DNA of 38,141 nucleotides from Acidobacteriota bacterium. GTDB taxonomy: Bacteria; Acidobacteriota; Terriglobia; Bryobacterales; Bryobacteraceae. The stretch's first letter is position 1; every line of letters starts with the position of its first letter. The notes below the pieces were generated by a model, which made no database searches, was not told where the DNA came from, and worked only from the letters and a program-made list of their open reading frames with translations. Location: positions 1 to 38,141 of the forward strand of contig VFZW01000014.1 in NCBI GenBank assembly GCA_016871055.1. Reading direction: 5' to 3'. The translations under genes and the position numbers were made by a program. Shown piece after piece: positions 1 through 10,048 of the stretch.

Positions 1-208
1 CAACCAAGTGGAACGCTTCTTCGCACTGATCACCGAGCGCATGATCCGGCGTGGCACCTTCCACAGTGTCCACGAATTGGAAACCGCCATCTACCACTGG
101 CTGGCCGGTTGGAACGGAGCCCCGACCCCCTTCACATGGAAGGCCTCCGCAGACGTTATCCTCGACAAGGTGCGCCGTTGTAACGAATTATCCAAGACAG
201 GAGACTAG
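1..208 (+). mobile_element. IS630-family-like transposase, C-terminal fragment (cut by window edge)
   Basis: NQVERFFALITERMIRRGTFHSVHELETAIYHWLAGWNGAPTPFTWKASADVIL resembles the C-terminal DDE region of IS630 transposases (VERFFA...RRG..SV.EL...I..W...N..P.PF.W...AD.IL); stop TAG at 206-208. Confidence 0.85.
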
Positions 209-248
209 AAGGACCTCACGCCTTGTCGGAGGCATGACAAACAGTCTC

Positions 249-893
249 TCACGCAGCGCGGCGGCTCTTCAGGTATTCGAACACGATCGGCAGGACCGAG
301 ATAACGATGATCCCAATGATCACCTTCTCGAAATGCTTGCGCACGATTTCGTTGTCGCCGAGCAGGTAACCGAGCGTCGTCATCGAGACAACCCAGCCTA
401 TGCCGCCGAACACGTTGAAGCTCAGAAAGCGCCCGTAGTTCATGTTGGCGACGCCGGCGACGAACGGCGCGAACGTTCGGATGATCGGCACAAAGCGCGC
501 GTAGATGATCGTCTTGCCGCCGTGCTTTTCGTAGAACTCCTGGGTCTTGATGAGGTGCTCGCGTTTGAAGAGTTTGCTGTCGGGGCGCTTGAACACACCA
601 ACGCCGGCTTTCTTGCCGAGTAGGTAGCCGACGCCGTCGCCGATGATCGCGGCGGCGATCAAGACGGCCATGATCGCCGGAAGATTCAGACCGCCCGCGC
701 CGGCGACAACGCCGACGGTGAAAAGCAGCGAATCGCCCGGTAGAAAGAATCCCGCCAATAGTCCGGTCTCGGAGAACACGATGCCGAACAGCAGGGCATA
801 GCCGTGCCACCCGCTGAACACGGTCGTGAGAAGCTGCCGCAACTGATCCGGATTCGTAAGAGTCCGGAGGAATTCAATCAGCGTTTGCACCAT
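249..893 (-). CDS. DedA/VTT-domain membrane protein
   Basis: FSETGLLAGFFLPGDSLL, ARFVPIIRTFAPFVAGVANMNYGRF motifs typical of DedA. Confidence 0.93.
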   Translation of the reverse strand: MVQTLIEFLRTLTNPDQLRQLLTTVFSGWHGYALLFGIVFSETGLLAGFFLPGDSLLFTVGVVAGAGGLNLPAIMAVLIAAAIIGDGVGYLLGKKAGVGVFKRPDSKLFKREHLIKTQEFYEKHGGKTIIYARFVPIIRTFAPFVAGVANMNYGRFLSFNVFGGIGWVVSMTTLGYLLGDNEIVRKHFEKVIIGIIVISVLPIVFEYLKSRRAA

Positions 894-899
894 GCCGGG

Positions 900-2819
900 C
901 TAGCTGCGATAGCTATCGAGCATGCGCTTGATGGCGTCCTGATTAATCTTGACCTTGCCCCGGTCGATCAGCTTGGCGACGATGCCGTCCTCGAAGAGAT
1001 CTTTACGCTCTTGCGCGCGGCGGCCCTTGAGGTTGGAGAGAATTTGCTCTTTTTCTTCGGCGAACTTCGCCATGTCGGCTGGCGTCTTGGTGAGTAGCTT
1101 GGCGACGATAATTTGATCGCTAATCTGCAGCGGTCCAATCATGGCGCCCGGCTCCTTCGTGAACAGTTCGGTGAAGTGCGTGCCGGTGCCGATGCCCTCG
1201 GCGGCGCCGTCGCGAGTAAAGTCGTTGGACGCTTTGACCTCCACGCCGACGGCCTGCGCGATCTTCTTCAGGTCCGCGCCCTGCTTAACGAGGTCTTCCA
1301 CTTCCTTCTGCTTCTTGGTGAGCAACTCCTGGCCCTTTTGCGCGCTCAGCGCCGAACGCACCTGACCTTCCACTTCGGCCAGTTCCGCCGGGCGAGCCGG
1401 CACGATGTTGTTCACGATGGCGAAGGCCATGCGGTTGCCTTGCGCAACGACGAGATTAGTGATCTTGCCCTTCTCGGCGGTAAAGACGGCGGAGTCGAAT
1501 TCGTCGACAACGCCGATTTCGGGGATCGGAGCGCGCGAGGAGGCTTCGTTAACGTTGTAGTGCGCGAGATTGTACTTCGCGGCGATGGCCGCTGCATTAC
1601 CCGGCGACTTCATCAGTTCATTGCGGGCCTGTTCGGCGGCGGCCTCGACTTTCGACTGCGCCTGCTGCTTCTTCATCTCGGTGGCGAGTTCGGCTTTCAC
1701 TTCCTCGAAGGGCTTGACCTTCGCATCCTCGCGGTCGAGAGTCTGGATGATGTGATAGCCGTACTCGGTCTTGACGAGTCCGGAGAGTTCGCCTTTCTTG
1801 AGCGAAAATGCGGTTGTTTCAAATGCGGGAACCGTCTGGCCCTTGGCCATCCAGCCGTATTCGCCGCCGTTTTCCTTCGAACCGGGATCTTCGGAGTTCT
1901 CCTTCGCGAGCTTGGCGAAATCGGCGCCGCCCTTGATCTGCGCGAGCAACGCGTTGGCTTTGCCTTCGGCCTTCTTGGCGTCGTCAGCGGACTTGCCGGT
2001 GGTGGAAACGAGAATGTGCCGGACCTTCACGCGCTCACCGCTGCGGAAGCGATCTCCCGAGGTGTTGTAGGCCGAACGCAGGATGTTGTCGTCGACGTTG
2101 ATGGCCGCGCTCATGCGGTCTTCGCTGGCCACCAGGACATCGAAGCTGCGCTTTTCAGGAGTGCGGTAGCCGGCGCGATTGGCGTTAAAGTAGGTCTGCA
2201 TCTCTTCGGGCGTGATTTTGACCTGCGAGTTGAACTTGTCGACACCGAAACGGACATAGTCGACCTTGATCTTTTCGTTGCGGCGCTTGAATTCTTCCTG
2301 GACTTCGGACGGGGAGACCACAACGCCTTCCATAACGACGATGCGCAGGCGGTTCAGGCGCATCTGCTTGGCGACGTTGGCTTCGAATTCGGGAATCGTG
2401 AGGCCCTGTTGCTGGAGGAAGCCGGCGTACAGTTCCTTGTTGAAGCCACCCTGGAAGACCTGCGGCAGCATCGAGCGGATCGAATTGGCGACCTCTTCTT
2501 CGGTCACCTTCATGCCCATTTCGTCGGCGACGCAGGCGGAGGCGCGCTCGGCCACGAACTGGTTGACGAACTCGGGAAGGTAGGCCTGAATCATCTGGGC
2601 GGGGAAATTGCGGTTCTTCAACTGCGATTGCAACTGGGCCTGTACTTCGCGCGCGGTGATCTTGTCGCCGCAGACTTCGGCGATGACGGCTTCGGGCATG
2701 TTCGACCCGCCGGGGCCGGTCGGCACCAGATAGGCAACCATCGAGAGCGCGACCATGCCAAGTAGAACGGTCAAGATCGTGCGGGCCGCTTTATCGCGGC
2801 TGCGGAAAAAATCGAACAT
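900..2819 (-). CDS. SurA-N/PpiC-type peptidylprolyl isomerase, PpiD-like foldase
   Basis: N-terminal TM anchor, central parvulin motif VRHILVST...GGEYGWMAKGQTVPAFETTAFSLKKGELSGLVKTEYGYHIIQ. Confidence 0.92.
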   Translation of the reverse strand: MFDFFRSRDKAARTILTVLLGMVALSMVAYLVPTGPGGSNMPEAVIAEVCGDKITAREVQAQLQSQLKNRNFPAQMIQAYLPEFVNQFVAERASACVADEMGMKVTEEEVANSIRSMLPQVFQGGFNKELYAGFLQQQGLTIPEFEANVAKQMRLNRLRIVVMEGVVVSPSEVQEEFKRRNEKIKVDYVRFGVDKFNSQVKITPEEMQTYFNANRAGYRTPEKRSFDVLVASEDRMSAAINVDDNILRSAYNTSGDRFRSGERVKVRHILVSTTGKSADDAKKAEGKANALLAQIKGGADFAKLAKENSEDPGSKENGGEYGWMAKGQTVPAFETTAFSLKKGELSGLVKTEYGYHIIQTLDREDAKVKPFEEVKAELATEMKKQQAQSKVEAAAEQARNELMKSPGNAAAIAAKYNLAHYNVNEASSRAPIPEIGVVDEFDSAVFTAEKGKITNLVVAQGNRMAFAIVNNIVPARPAELAEVEGQVRSALSAQKGQELLTKKQKEVEDLVKQGADLKKIAQAVGVEVKASNDFTRDGAAEGIGTGTHFTELFTKEPGAMIGPLQISDQIIVAKLLTKTPADMAKFAEEKEQILSNLKGRRAQERKDLFEDGIVAKLIDRGKVKINQDAIKRMLDSYRS

Positions 2820-2903
2820 GGGAAAGGGGACTCCTGCTGAGAAGGGGATTTTCTATTATAAGCAACTCCCCGCGCCGCCGCCGAAGATGCTATAGGTAAT
2901 TGC

Positions 2904-3623
2904 ATGAACCCAAACGGAACTCCGCTGTCGGCGATGGAGAAGTTGTCGTCGACAACCACGCTCACCGCCCACCAGTCGCTCGTTATCAAACAGACCTACA
3001 TGCTGCTCGGTCTGGCCGTCGTCGCCGCGATTACGGGCGGCGTAGTCGGCTCGTCGTCGGTGACGCTGGCGCGTTTTTTCTCGTCCTGGATCGGGATGAT
3101 CGTGGCGATTGTCGCGCTGAACGGGATTCCGATGATTGCGCTGGCGGTGCGAGACAAACCGATGCTTGGTGTCTTTGTGCTGTTCGCCGACGGTCTCATT
3201 TCGGGCCTGGTGCTCTCTCCGATTCTGTTCTTCGCAGCGCGTGTGGCGCCCGGTTTGATTTTCGCGGCGCTGGCGATCACGGCGCTGGTGTTTCTGGCCG
3301 TTACCGGATATGTGTTTATCTCCGGGCGAACGTTTTCAGCCCCGCGCGGCCTGATGATCGGCATGTTCGTTTCGATCATGGCGGCCGTGGTGCTGAATGG
3401 GTTCCTGAACATCGGGTGGCTGGGAATGTTGATCAGCGCGGGCATCGGGATCATGGGCGTGCTGGCGTTGGTGAGTTCGACCAGCGGCGTGCTGCACTCG
3501 CCCGATTCGAACTCGCCGGTGGCGGGCGCGCTGGCGCTGTTTGCCGGGGTGTTTAATGTGTTTGTCGCCGCGTTGAATATCCTGCTTCGCCTCGTGGGCG
3601 GCGGCGGCCGGCGCGACGACTAA
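2904..3623 (+). CDS. Bax inhibitor-1/YccA family membrane protein
   Basis: Seven hydrophobic segments, BI-1-like organisation. Confidence 0.8.
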   Translation: MNPNGTPLSAMEKLSSTTTLTAHQSLVIKQTYMLLGLAVVAAITGGVVGSSSVTLARFFSSWIGMIVAIVALNGIPMIALAVRDKPMLGVFVLFADGLISGLVLSPILFFAARVAPGLIFAALAITALVFLAVTGYVFISGRTFSAPRGLMIGMFVSIMAAVVLNGFLNIGWLGMLISAGIGIMGVLALVSSTSGVLHSPDSNSPVAGALALFAGVFNVFVAALNILLRLVGGGGRRDD

Positions 3624-3629
3624 TTCGAG

Positions 3630-5012
3630 ATGACACGCCGAACTTTCCTTGCTGCCGCCGCGGCGCAGACCGCGCCCGCGCGCAATGTGCTGTTGATATC
3701 CGTCGACGATCTAAACTGCGATCTCGGCTGTTATGGCCATCCCCTTGTCCAGTCGCCGCATATCGACCGGTTGGCGAGGCGTGGCGTTCGCTTCGACCGC
3801 GCCTATTGCCAGTACCCCGTTTGCAACCCATCGCGGACCTCGCTGTTGAGCGGGTTTTACCCCGAGGCCACCCGTGTGCTCAACAACACGACCGATGCGC
3901 ACACGCAGGTGAAGTCAAAGTTTCTGCCGGAGTTCTTGCGCTCGAACGGTTACTACACGGCGCGCGTCGGCAAGCTGTATCACGACGGCATGGATGGCGC
4001 CAGCGACTGGGACCACGCCTCCAGCCCGCGCGGGACCGCAAGGGTCGCCACCGGCGAGGGGCGGAATTTAACGGGCGGCAAGTTCGCCTACTTTGAGTGG
4101 CGCGCTTCGGAGGCGCCGGAAGAGGAACACCCCGACGCGCAGACGGCTTTAGAGGTTTCGAATCTGCTCGCGGAAAAACGGTCCAAGCCGTTCTTCATCG
4201 CCTGCGGATTCCGGAAGCCGCACGATAAGTACATTGCCCCGAAGAATTATTTCGATCTGTATCCGCTCGAGAGCATTCCGGGCGCGGTCGGTCCGGCCGA
4301 TGACGCGGCGGACATTCCGCCGGCGGCATTCCCGCAGCGCGACTTGAAGCTCGGCTACGAAGAGGGACGTGAGTTTCGGCGCGCCTACTGGGCGTGTGTT
4401 TCGTTCATGGACGCGCAGGTGGGTAAGGTGCTCGGCGCCTTGGAACGTAATGGGTTGGCACAGTCGACACTGGTGATTTTCTTCAGCGATCACGGCTTGC
4501 ATCTTGGCGAGCATGGCTGGTGGAACAAGGTCGCGTTGTGGGAACGGACGACGCGCGTGCCGCTAATTGTTTCCGGGCCGGGTGTGCCGTCTTCGGGAGA
4601 ACGGTCGGAGGCTATCGTCGAGTTGCTGGATCTCTATCCAACGATCACGTCTTGGGCTGGGCTGCGGCTGCCTCCCGCGATGCCAGGAAAGAGTCTGCTC
4701 GCGCCGGCGTCGAACCGCGCCGCCTATACGGTCGTTTTGCGCGGCGAGAAGTTGGGACGTGCGCTGCGCACCGATCGGTATCGCTATGTCGAGTGGGATG
4801 AAGGGCGGCTGGGCGCGGAGCTGTACGATCACGCAAGCGATCCGCTGGAGCTTCGCAATGTGGCCGGCGATCCGGACTATCGGGAGCGGCGGGCGGAGTT
4901 GCGGAAGCGGCTTAGCGAAAAGACGCTGGCGGCCTCGCTACTCCCACTCGATCGTGCCGGGCGGCTTGTGCGTCAGGTCGAGAAACACGCCGGCGATCCC
5001 GTCGACGGCTAG
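3630..5012 (+). CDS. Sulfatase, Cys-type (iduronate-2-sulfatase-like), Tat-like signal
   Basis: MTRRTFLAAAAA signal; SVDDLNCDLGCYGHP; CNPSRTSLLSG (CxPSR formylglycine motif). Confidence 0.93.
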   Translation: MTRRTFLAAAAAQTAPARNVLLISVDDLNCDLGCYGHPLVQSPHIDRLARRGVRFDRAYCQYPVCNPSRTSLLSGFYPEATRVLNNTTDAHTQVKSKFLPEFLRSNGYYTARVGKLYHDGMDGASDWDHASSPRGTARVATGEGRNLTGGKFAYFEWRASEAPEEEHPDAQTALEVSNLLAEKRSKPFFIACGFRKPHDKYIAPKNYFDLYPLESIPGAVGPADDAADIPPAAFPQRDLKLGYEEGREFRRAYWACVSFMDAQVGKVLGALERNGLAQSTLVIFFSDHGLHLGEHGWWNKVALWERTTRVPLIVSGPGVPSSGERSEAIVELLDLYPTITSWAGLRLPPAMPGKSLLAPASNRAAYTVVLRGEKLGRALRTDRYRYVEWDEGRLGAELYDHASDPLELRNVAGDPDYRERRAELRKRLSEKTLAASLLPLDRAGRLVRQVEKHAGDPVDG

Positions 5013-6698
5013 CAACTCGGCGAGCATCTGTTCGCGCACGCCATCGGGGATCGCCACCGATTGCGCGGTCATGCCGTCGACCGAATCGATTGGCCGCAGA
5101 ACGACCGAATCTTCGCCGGGCGCGGCGCCGAGGGGAATGAGCACGACGGGAAACTGCCAGACGGTCTTGTCGTAACCGGATTCGTGCGAGATGCGGCGCA
5201 CGATGGCGTCGACGCGGCGCAGTTTGTTCATGCGGTCGAGCGTGATGGCGGCGCTGTGCACGCGCATCTTCGAAACGGGCTCGCGTACGCAAATCGTTCC
5301 GATGACGCGATTGACGCGCATGTCGACGTTGATGGCGTCGGCGGCGCGGTGTTGATCGAGATGATCGACGACGAGCACGGGGCGGTAGGAGCGCGAATCG
5401 CCTTGCACGCCGACCGAATGCACCGGCGCGATGATACCGAGATTGGTAGGCGTGAGGGGTTCGTCGATATCGGCGCAGAGACAACGAATGGCGAGGCCGG
5501 GGCCGGGAAAGGGATGGCGTTCGAGGAACTCGGCGGGCAGTCCGAGTTCGCGGCCGATCTCGCGGACCTCGTCCTTGTAGAACTGGGTCAACGGCTCGAC
5601 GATTCGATTTTCATCGATCAACTTCTGAATTCCGGCGACGCGGTTGTGATGCGTCTTGATGAGGTCGGCTTTGGCGGTGCCGCCGCTTTCAATGGTGTCG
5701 GGGTAGATGGTTCCCTGCCCAAGAATCCACTGCCCGTCGAGGTAGTGGCCGGACTCCAAAATCCGCTGCTGAATCTCAACAAACTTTTCGCCGATGATGC
5801 GGCGCTTGCGCTCGGGCTCGGTGGCGCCTTCCAACGCTTTCAGGAACTCGTCGCGGGCGTCGACGACTTCGAAATTGCGCGCGCCGAGGGAGGCGAAGAT
5901 GCCGCGGACGAATTCGGTCTCGTCCTCGCGCATCAACCCCGTGTCGACGTAGGCGCCGTGGACGCGTTCGTCGTTTAACGCCTTCAGGCAGAGGGTGTAG
6001 GCGACCGTGGAATCGACGCCGCCGGAGACGAAGAAAAAGATATTGCGGCCGGCGGCGACTTCGACGATGGATTTTTCGACGACGGGGACGCGGCTGGCCG
6101 GCTCCCAATCGCGCGTGCAGCCACAGATATCGAAGAGAAAGTTGTGCAGCACTTTGCGTCCTTCGTGCGTGTGCACGACTTCCGGGTGAAACTGCACGGC
6201 GTACTTTCGGGCTTCCGTGTTGCCGATGGCGGCGATCGAGCAGGTGTCGGTGGAAGCGAGAACTTCGTAACCCGATGGCGGCGCGTAAACGGTGTCGCGA
6301 TGGCTCATCCAGACCTGCTTGTGGTCTGCGACGCCTTTCAGTAGCGGCGACGCGGCCTTTAGATCGAGGTGTGCGATTCCGTACTCGCCTTTATCGCCCT
6401 TGCGGACCTGGCCGTCGAGGAGATACGACATTAACTGCTGGCCGTAGCAGATGCCAAGGACGGCTTTGCTGGAGGCGAGAACAGCGGGGTCCATGGTCGG
6501 GCTGCCGGTCTCGTAGACGCTCGAGGGTCCGCCCGAGATGATTACGCCCCGGGCGTTGCCTAGTTCGGCAAGAGGTGTTTCGGAAGGCCGGACTTCGGCG
6601 TAGACGCCAAGTTCGCGGACCTTGCGGGAGATGAGATGGGTGTATTGTCCACCCGTATCAAGAATGATGATTTGTGGTTCGGGTGCGTAGTCGTTCAC
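4938..6698 (-). CDS. guaA: GMP synthase (glutamine-hydrolysing), long form; GTG start
   Basis: GICYGQQ, FVSGGVDSTVA, HPFPGPGLAIR, C-terminal KPPGTIEWE. Confidence 0.97.
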   Translation of the reverse strand: MNDYAPEPQIIILDTGGQYTHLISRKVRELGVYAEVRPSETPLAELGNARGVIISGGPSSVYETGSPTMDPAVLASSKAVLGICYGQQLMSYLLDGQVRKGDKGEYGIAHLDLKAASPLLKGVADHKQVWMSHRDTVYAPPSGYEVLASTDTCSIAAIGNTEARKYAVQFHPEVVHTHEGRKVLHNFLFDICGCTRDWEPASRVPVVEKSIVEVAAGRNIFFFVSGGVDSTVAYTLCLKALNDERVHGAYVDTGLMREDETEFVRGIFASLGARNFEVVDARDEFLKALEGATEPERKRRIIGEKFVEIQQRILESGHYLDGQWILGQGTIYPDTIESGGTAKADLIKTHHNRVAGIQKLIDENRIVEPLTQFYKDEVREIGRELGLPAEFLERHPFPGPGLAIRCLCADIDEPLTPTNLGIIAPVHSVGVQGDSRSYRPVLVVDHLDQHRAADAINVDMRVNRVIGTICVREPVSKMRVHSAAITLDRMNKLRRVDAIVRRISHESGYDKTVWQFPVVLIPLGAAPGEDSVVLRPIDSVDGMTAQSVAIPDGVREQMLAELLAVDGIAGVFLDLTHKPPGTIEWE

Positions 6699-6713
6699 GG
6701 ATAACGGAGAGGT

Positions 6714-8318
6714 TTACTGCTCGTTGCGCGGTGAGGTGCGCTGCACGATCAATTTCTTGGCGCTGTCGAGGAGTTCCTTGGCCTTCGGCACGGATTCGAT
6801 CGCCTTAACGACAGCCGGATCGGTCTCGATGGCGAGTTTGCGCGCTTCTTCCTGGCCGAACGCGGTGAGATACATCTCGTTCTTCACGCGGAGTTTGGTC
6901 CAGTCGAGATTCTCAGTCCACTCGGCTTCGGTGAAGGGTACGTTTTCCTTGGTCAGGAAGGCCTTGAAGTCGTTCATCACCGCGGCATCGGGGTCCCAGC
7001 CTTGCGGCAGCTTGGCTTCCTTGCCGCCGAAGTATTTCGCAGTGTAGCTGAAGAACACGAAGCGGCGGATCAATTCGCTCTGGAACTTGTTGGCGCGCGC
7101 GGGCGTGTAGGCCTCGTCGGGTTTGATGCCGCCGCCGCCGTAGACAGTGCGGCCAGAGTCGGTCATCTTCACGTCGTTGGGGTTCTGGGTGGCGGTATCG
7201 CGGCGATAGTAATAATCGAGGAACGAGGTGTTCTGATAGTCGCGCTGAATCGACCGGTTCGATGGCGTGTAGTATTTCGCGGTCGTTAGCGCGAGGCCGG
7301 TGGAATCGCTCATCGGGTGAACGGTCTGCACCAAGCCCTTGCCGAAGGTGTTGTCGCCGATGATCCAGCCGCGATCGTGATCCTGCAGCGCGCCGGCGAC
7401 GATTTCGGCGGCCGAAGCGGAGTAGCGATTGACCATCACAACGATCGGGTAGGTGCGTTTCGACGAACCGTTGCGAGCGACGTAGGGCCGTTCGGCCGAA
7501 GCGCGTCCACGGTGCGATACGACGGTCTGGCCGTTCTGCAGGAAACGCCCGGCGACCGAGACACCTTCGTTCAACAGTCCGCCGGGATTTTCGCGGAGGT
7601 CCAAAATCAGGGCCTTGACGTTCTGTTCGCCCACGCGCTTGAAGTTGTCTTCCACCTCCCTGCTGGTGTTCTCGTTGAACGACTCGATGTCGATGTAGAG
7701 CACTCCGGGCTTGACGAAGAAGGCGTCCTGCACCGACTTGCGCGGGATTTCGTCGCGGATGATGTTGAACGTCAACGGCTTGTCAACGCCGTCGCGCATG
7801 ACGACGACTTGGACGGGGGTGCCCTTGGGGCCTTTCAGGATGTCGGCGACTTCGGTCGTCGTCAGCCCGTCGGTGCGTTTGTCCTGCACGGAGATGATGG
7901 TGTCGCCGGGGCGGATGCCGGCTTTGTAGGCGGGCGAACCGGGGAAGGGAGCGATGACGACGGTGCGGCGATTGCGCTCGCTCACGGTCATGCCCACGCC
8001 ATAATAGTGACCGCGCTGATCTTCGCGCATCTGCTGGAAGTCGCGGGGATCGAAGAAGCTCGAGTGCGGATCGAGCGTCCGAAGCATGCCTGGGATGGCG
8101 CCTTTGTAAACGGCTTTGTCGGAGGTGACCTTATCGGCGAAGTTCTTTTCGACCGCGTCGTAAACCTTTGAAAACGTACGAATCGCCGAGGAAATTTCGT
8201 CCTCGCTGGTGGCTGCGTTGGCGTCGGAGACCAGGGGTCCGGCAACGCCGCCCAGCACCGAAGACACAATAATGACGGCGGGGACGATCCAGTTTAGACG
8301 GCGGCGAGTTTCGGCCAT
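6714..8318 (-). CDS. S41-family C-terminal processing peptidase with PDZ domain
   Basis: Start MAETRRRLNW chosen over the longer ORF because the longer one runs antisense into map; PDZ GIRPGDTIISVQ; catalytic region MVNRYSASAAEIVAGALQDHDRGWIIGDNTFGKG. Confidence 0.94.
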   Translation of the reverse strand: MAETRRRLNWIVPAVIIVSSVLGGVAGPLVSDANAATSEDEISSAIRTFSKVYDAVEKNFADKVTSDKAVYKGAIPGMLRTLDPHSSFFDPRDFQQMREDQRGHYYGVGMTVSERNRRTVVIAPFPGSPAYKAGIRPGDTIISVQDKRTDGLTTTEVADILKGPKGTPVQVVVMRDGVDKPLTFNIIRDEIPRKSVQDAFFVKPGVLYIDIESFNENTSREVEDNFKRVGEQNVKALILDLRENPGGLLNEGVSVAGRFLQNGQTVVSHRGRASAERPYVARNGSSKRTYPIVVMVNRYSASAAEIVAGALQDHDRGWIIGDNTFGKGLVQTVHPMSDSTGLALTTAKYYTPSNRSIQRDYQNTSFLDYYYRRDTATQNPNDVKMTDSGRTVYGGGGIKPDEAYTPARANKFQSELIRRFVFFSYTAKYFGGKEAKLPQGWDPDAAVMNDFKAFLTKENVPFTEAEWTENLDWTKLRVKNEMYLTAFGQEEARKLAIETDPAVVKAIESVPKAKELLDSAKKLIVQRTSPRNEQ

Positions 8319-8414
8319 GCCAGTACCTCCAGCTTCCGATTCGAGTATACCAACTATTGTGTTTGACGCCCTCGGCCCCATTTCCGTTTTGAAAATGTTG
8401 CGATAGTCGCCAAC

Positions 8415-9158
8415 ATGTCTATCGGCACTTGGCGGGATTTCGAGAGATTGAGGGAGATCGGGCGCGTGGTGCGCCTGGTGCTCGATGGGGTGGCTTCGGC
8501 GGTTGGGCCGGGCGTTTCGACGCGCGATTTGGATGCAATCGGCGGGCGGCTGCTGGCTCTTGAAGGGGCGGAATCGGCTCCGCCCGCGGTTTACGGTTTC
8601 CCGGGGCAGCTTTGTATCAGCGTGAATGAGGAAGCGATTCACGGCATTCCGGGGAAGCGCGTGTTGCGGGATGGCGATCTGGTCAAGCTTGATTTGGTCG
8701 CGTCGAAGGACGGTTATTACGCCGACGCAGCTGTTACGGTGGAGGTGGGGCGCGGCACTGAACTCGGGAAGCGGCTGCGGCGCAGCGCTGAGGCGTCGTT
8801 TGCCGCGGGACTATCGGCGGCGAAACCGGGAAACAGGGCTTACGATATTGGGCGTGAGATCGACAAGCGGGTCCGCGCGGATGGCTTCCATGTTCTGCGC
8901 GACCTGTGCGGCCATGGCGTGGGGCGGACGATTCACGAGGAGCCGTCGATCCCGAACTTCAAGGACCCCAACTGCCGGGCGCGGTTGACCGAGGGGATGG
9001 TGATAACGATTGAGCCGATTCTGTCGGCCGGGACGCGCGAAGTGGTGAAGGAGAGGGATGGGTGGACGCTGCGGACGGGGGACCGGAGTTGGGCCGCGCA
9101 TTTTGAACATACGGTGGTGGTGATGGCGGGTGGACCGGTGTTGGTGACGGCGGCGTAG
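8415..9158 (+). CDS. map: Type I methionine aminopeptidase
   Basis: SVNEEAIHGIPG, DLVKLDL, YYADAAVTV, CGHGVGRTIHEEPSIPN, GMVITIEPI. Confidence 0.96.
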   Translation: MSIGTWRDFERLREIGRVVRLVLDGVASAVGPGVSTRDLDAIGGRLLALEGAESAPPAVYGFPGQLCISVNEEAIHGIPGKRVLRDGDLVKLDLVASKDGYYADAAVTVEVGRGTELGKRLRRSAEASFAAGLSAAKPGNRAYDIGREIDKRVRADGFHVLRDLCGHGVGRTIHEEPSIPNFKDPNCRARLTEGMVITIEPILSAGTREVVKERDGWTLRTGDRSWAAHFEHTVVVMAGGPVLVTAA

Positions 9159-9166
9159 GGGGCGCG

Positions 9167-9343
9167 ATGGGGATGAAGGTTCGGGAAGCGATCAGAAAAA
9201 TAGAATCGGACGGGTGGCAATTAGCGCGTGTCCGAGGAAGCCATCGGCAGTATCACCATCCGATCAAACCAGGAACCGTTACCATCGCCGGACACCCCTC
9301 CGCCGATTTGGACCCCAAGACGGAGAGTTCTATACTGAAGTAG
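9167..9343 (+). CDS. hicA: HicA-family toxin (mRNA interferase-like); absent from ORF track because shorter than 60 aa
   Basis: Hand translation MGMKVREAIRKIESDGWQLARVRGSHRQYHHPIKPGTVTIAGHPSADLDPKTESSILK; GSHRQYxHP and TVTIAGHPSxDL are HicA hallmarks. Confidence 0.9.
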   Translation: MGMKVREAIRKIESDGWQLARVRGSHRQYHHPIKPGTVTIAGHPSADLDPKTESSILK

Positions 9344-9354
9344 GCAGGTTTGAA

Positions 9355-9570
9355 ATGAGCAGGTACACGATCTTTATTCAACCCACAGCAACCGGTTTCA
9401 GCGCATACGTGCCGGATCTTCCGGGATGTGTTGCCGCCGCGTCCACGATTGACGAAACTCGCGAGCTGATGCGCGAGGCGATCGAGTTCCATCTAGAAGG
9501 CATGCAATTGCACGGCGAGGCGATTCCTGAGCCGACCGCGCTTGTTGAAGAGATCGAAGTGGGGGTTTAG
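9355..9570 (+). CDS. hicB: HicB-family antitoxin
   Basis: MSRYTIFIQPTATGFSAYVPDLPGCVAAASTIDETRELMREAIEFHLEGM; 11 bp after hicA. Confidence 0.92.
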   Translation: MSRYTIFIQPTATGFSAYVPDLPGCVAAASTIDETRELMREAIEFHLEGMQLHGEAIPEPTALVEEIEVGV

Positions 9571-9634
9571 CGCTTGCTAAGTGACGACCGGCCGCAGCGC
9601 GGATTGCCCAGACGGTGTTGGGACGCCGTCGCGG

Positions 9635-10045
9635 CTATGACGCTGCGTCGTAAGTAGACAGGTAGATCTTGCTGTCATGGTGCACAAGACCCACGCGCAC
9701 ACGATCGAGCCAGCCGATCCTGCCAAGAACACTTTTCTCAATGAGTGGGTCGGCGAAAAAGTAGATTAGTGCGTGCGTCGCGATGCCAAGGGTAATGAGT
9801 TCGACTTCATGGCCGTAGGCCTCAAACCCACTGTTCGCCGTGCGGAAAAGCCTACGGATTCCGCTCGTCAGATCGAGGCCCAACTCCTCGGCAACTTCGG
9901 CGCTGAAGAGGCAAAATGACGCTCCCGTGTCGACGCTCGCGGCCATGTTGACTTGCCTAGTTCCCGACCGAAGCAGGACGGGGACCACAACCGTATCGGA
10001 CTGATCGGAGTAGTCGTAAACTCGGGCGAACGCGAGTTGGTGCAT
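9635..10045 (-). CDS. Retropepsin-like aspartic protease family protein
   Basis: AASVDTGASFCLFSAEVAEELGLD contains the DTGAS aspartyl protease motif; single small domain. Confidence 0.7.
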   Translation of the reverse strand: MHQLAFARVYDYSDQSDTVVVPVLLRSGTRQVNMAASVDTGASFCLFSAEVAEELGLDLTSGIRRLFRTANSGFEAYGHEVELITLGIATHALIYFFADPLIEKSVLGRIGWLDRVRVGLVHHDSKIYLSTYDAAS

Positions 10046-10048
10046 TGC

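Noticed and set aside
222-241. TTGTC...GACAA inverted repeat between the transposase and dedA
   Set aside because: Only 5-bp arms; cannot be assigned as an IS end or terminator without the other IS end.
1113-2765. 550-aa plus-strand ORF opposite the PpiD-like gene
   Set aside because: Composition artefact of GC-rich antisense; the minus-strand frame has clear family motifs.
5061-5978. 305-aa ORF antisense to guaA
   Set aside because: Lies fully inside guaA, with no recognisable domain and low-complexity composition.
8319-8642. N-terminal extension of the S41 protease ORF
   Set aside because: Overlaps map head-on; a start at 8318 with a GGAGG site and a signal anchor is better.
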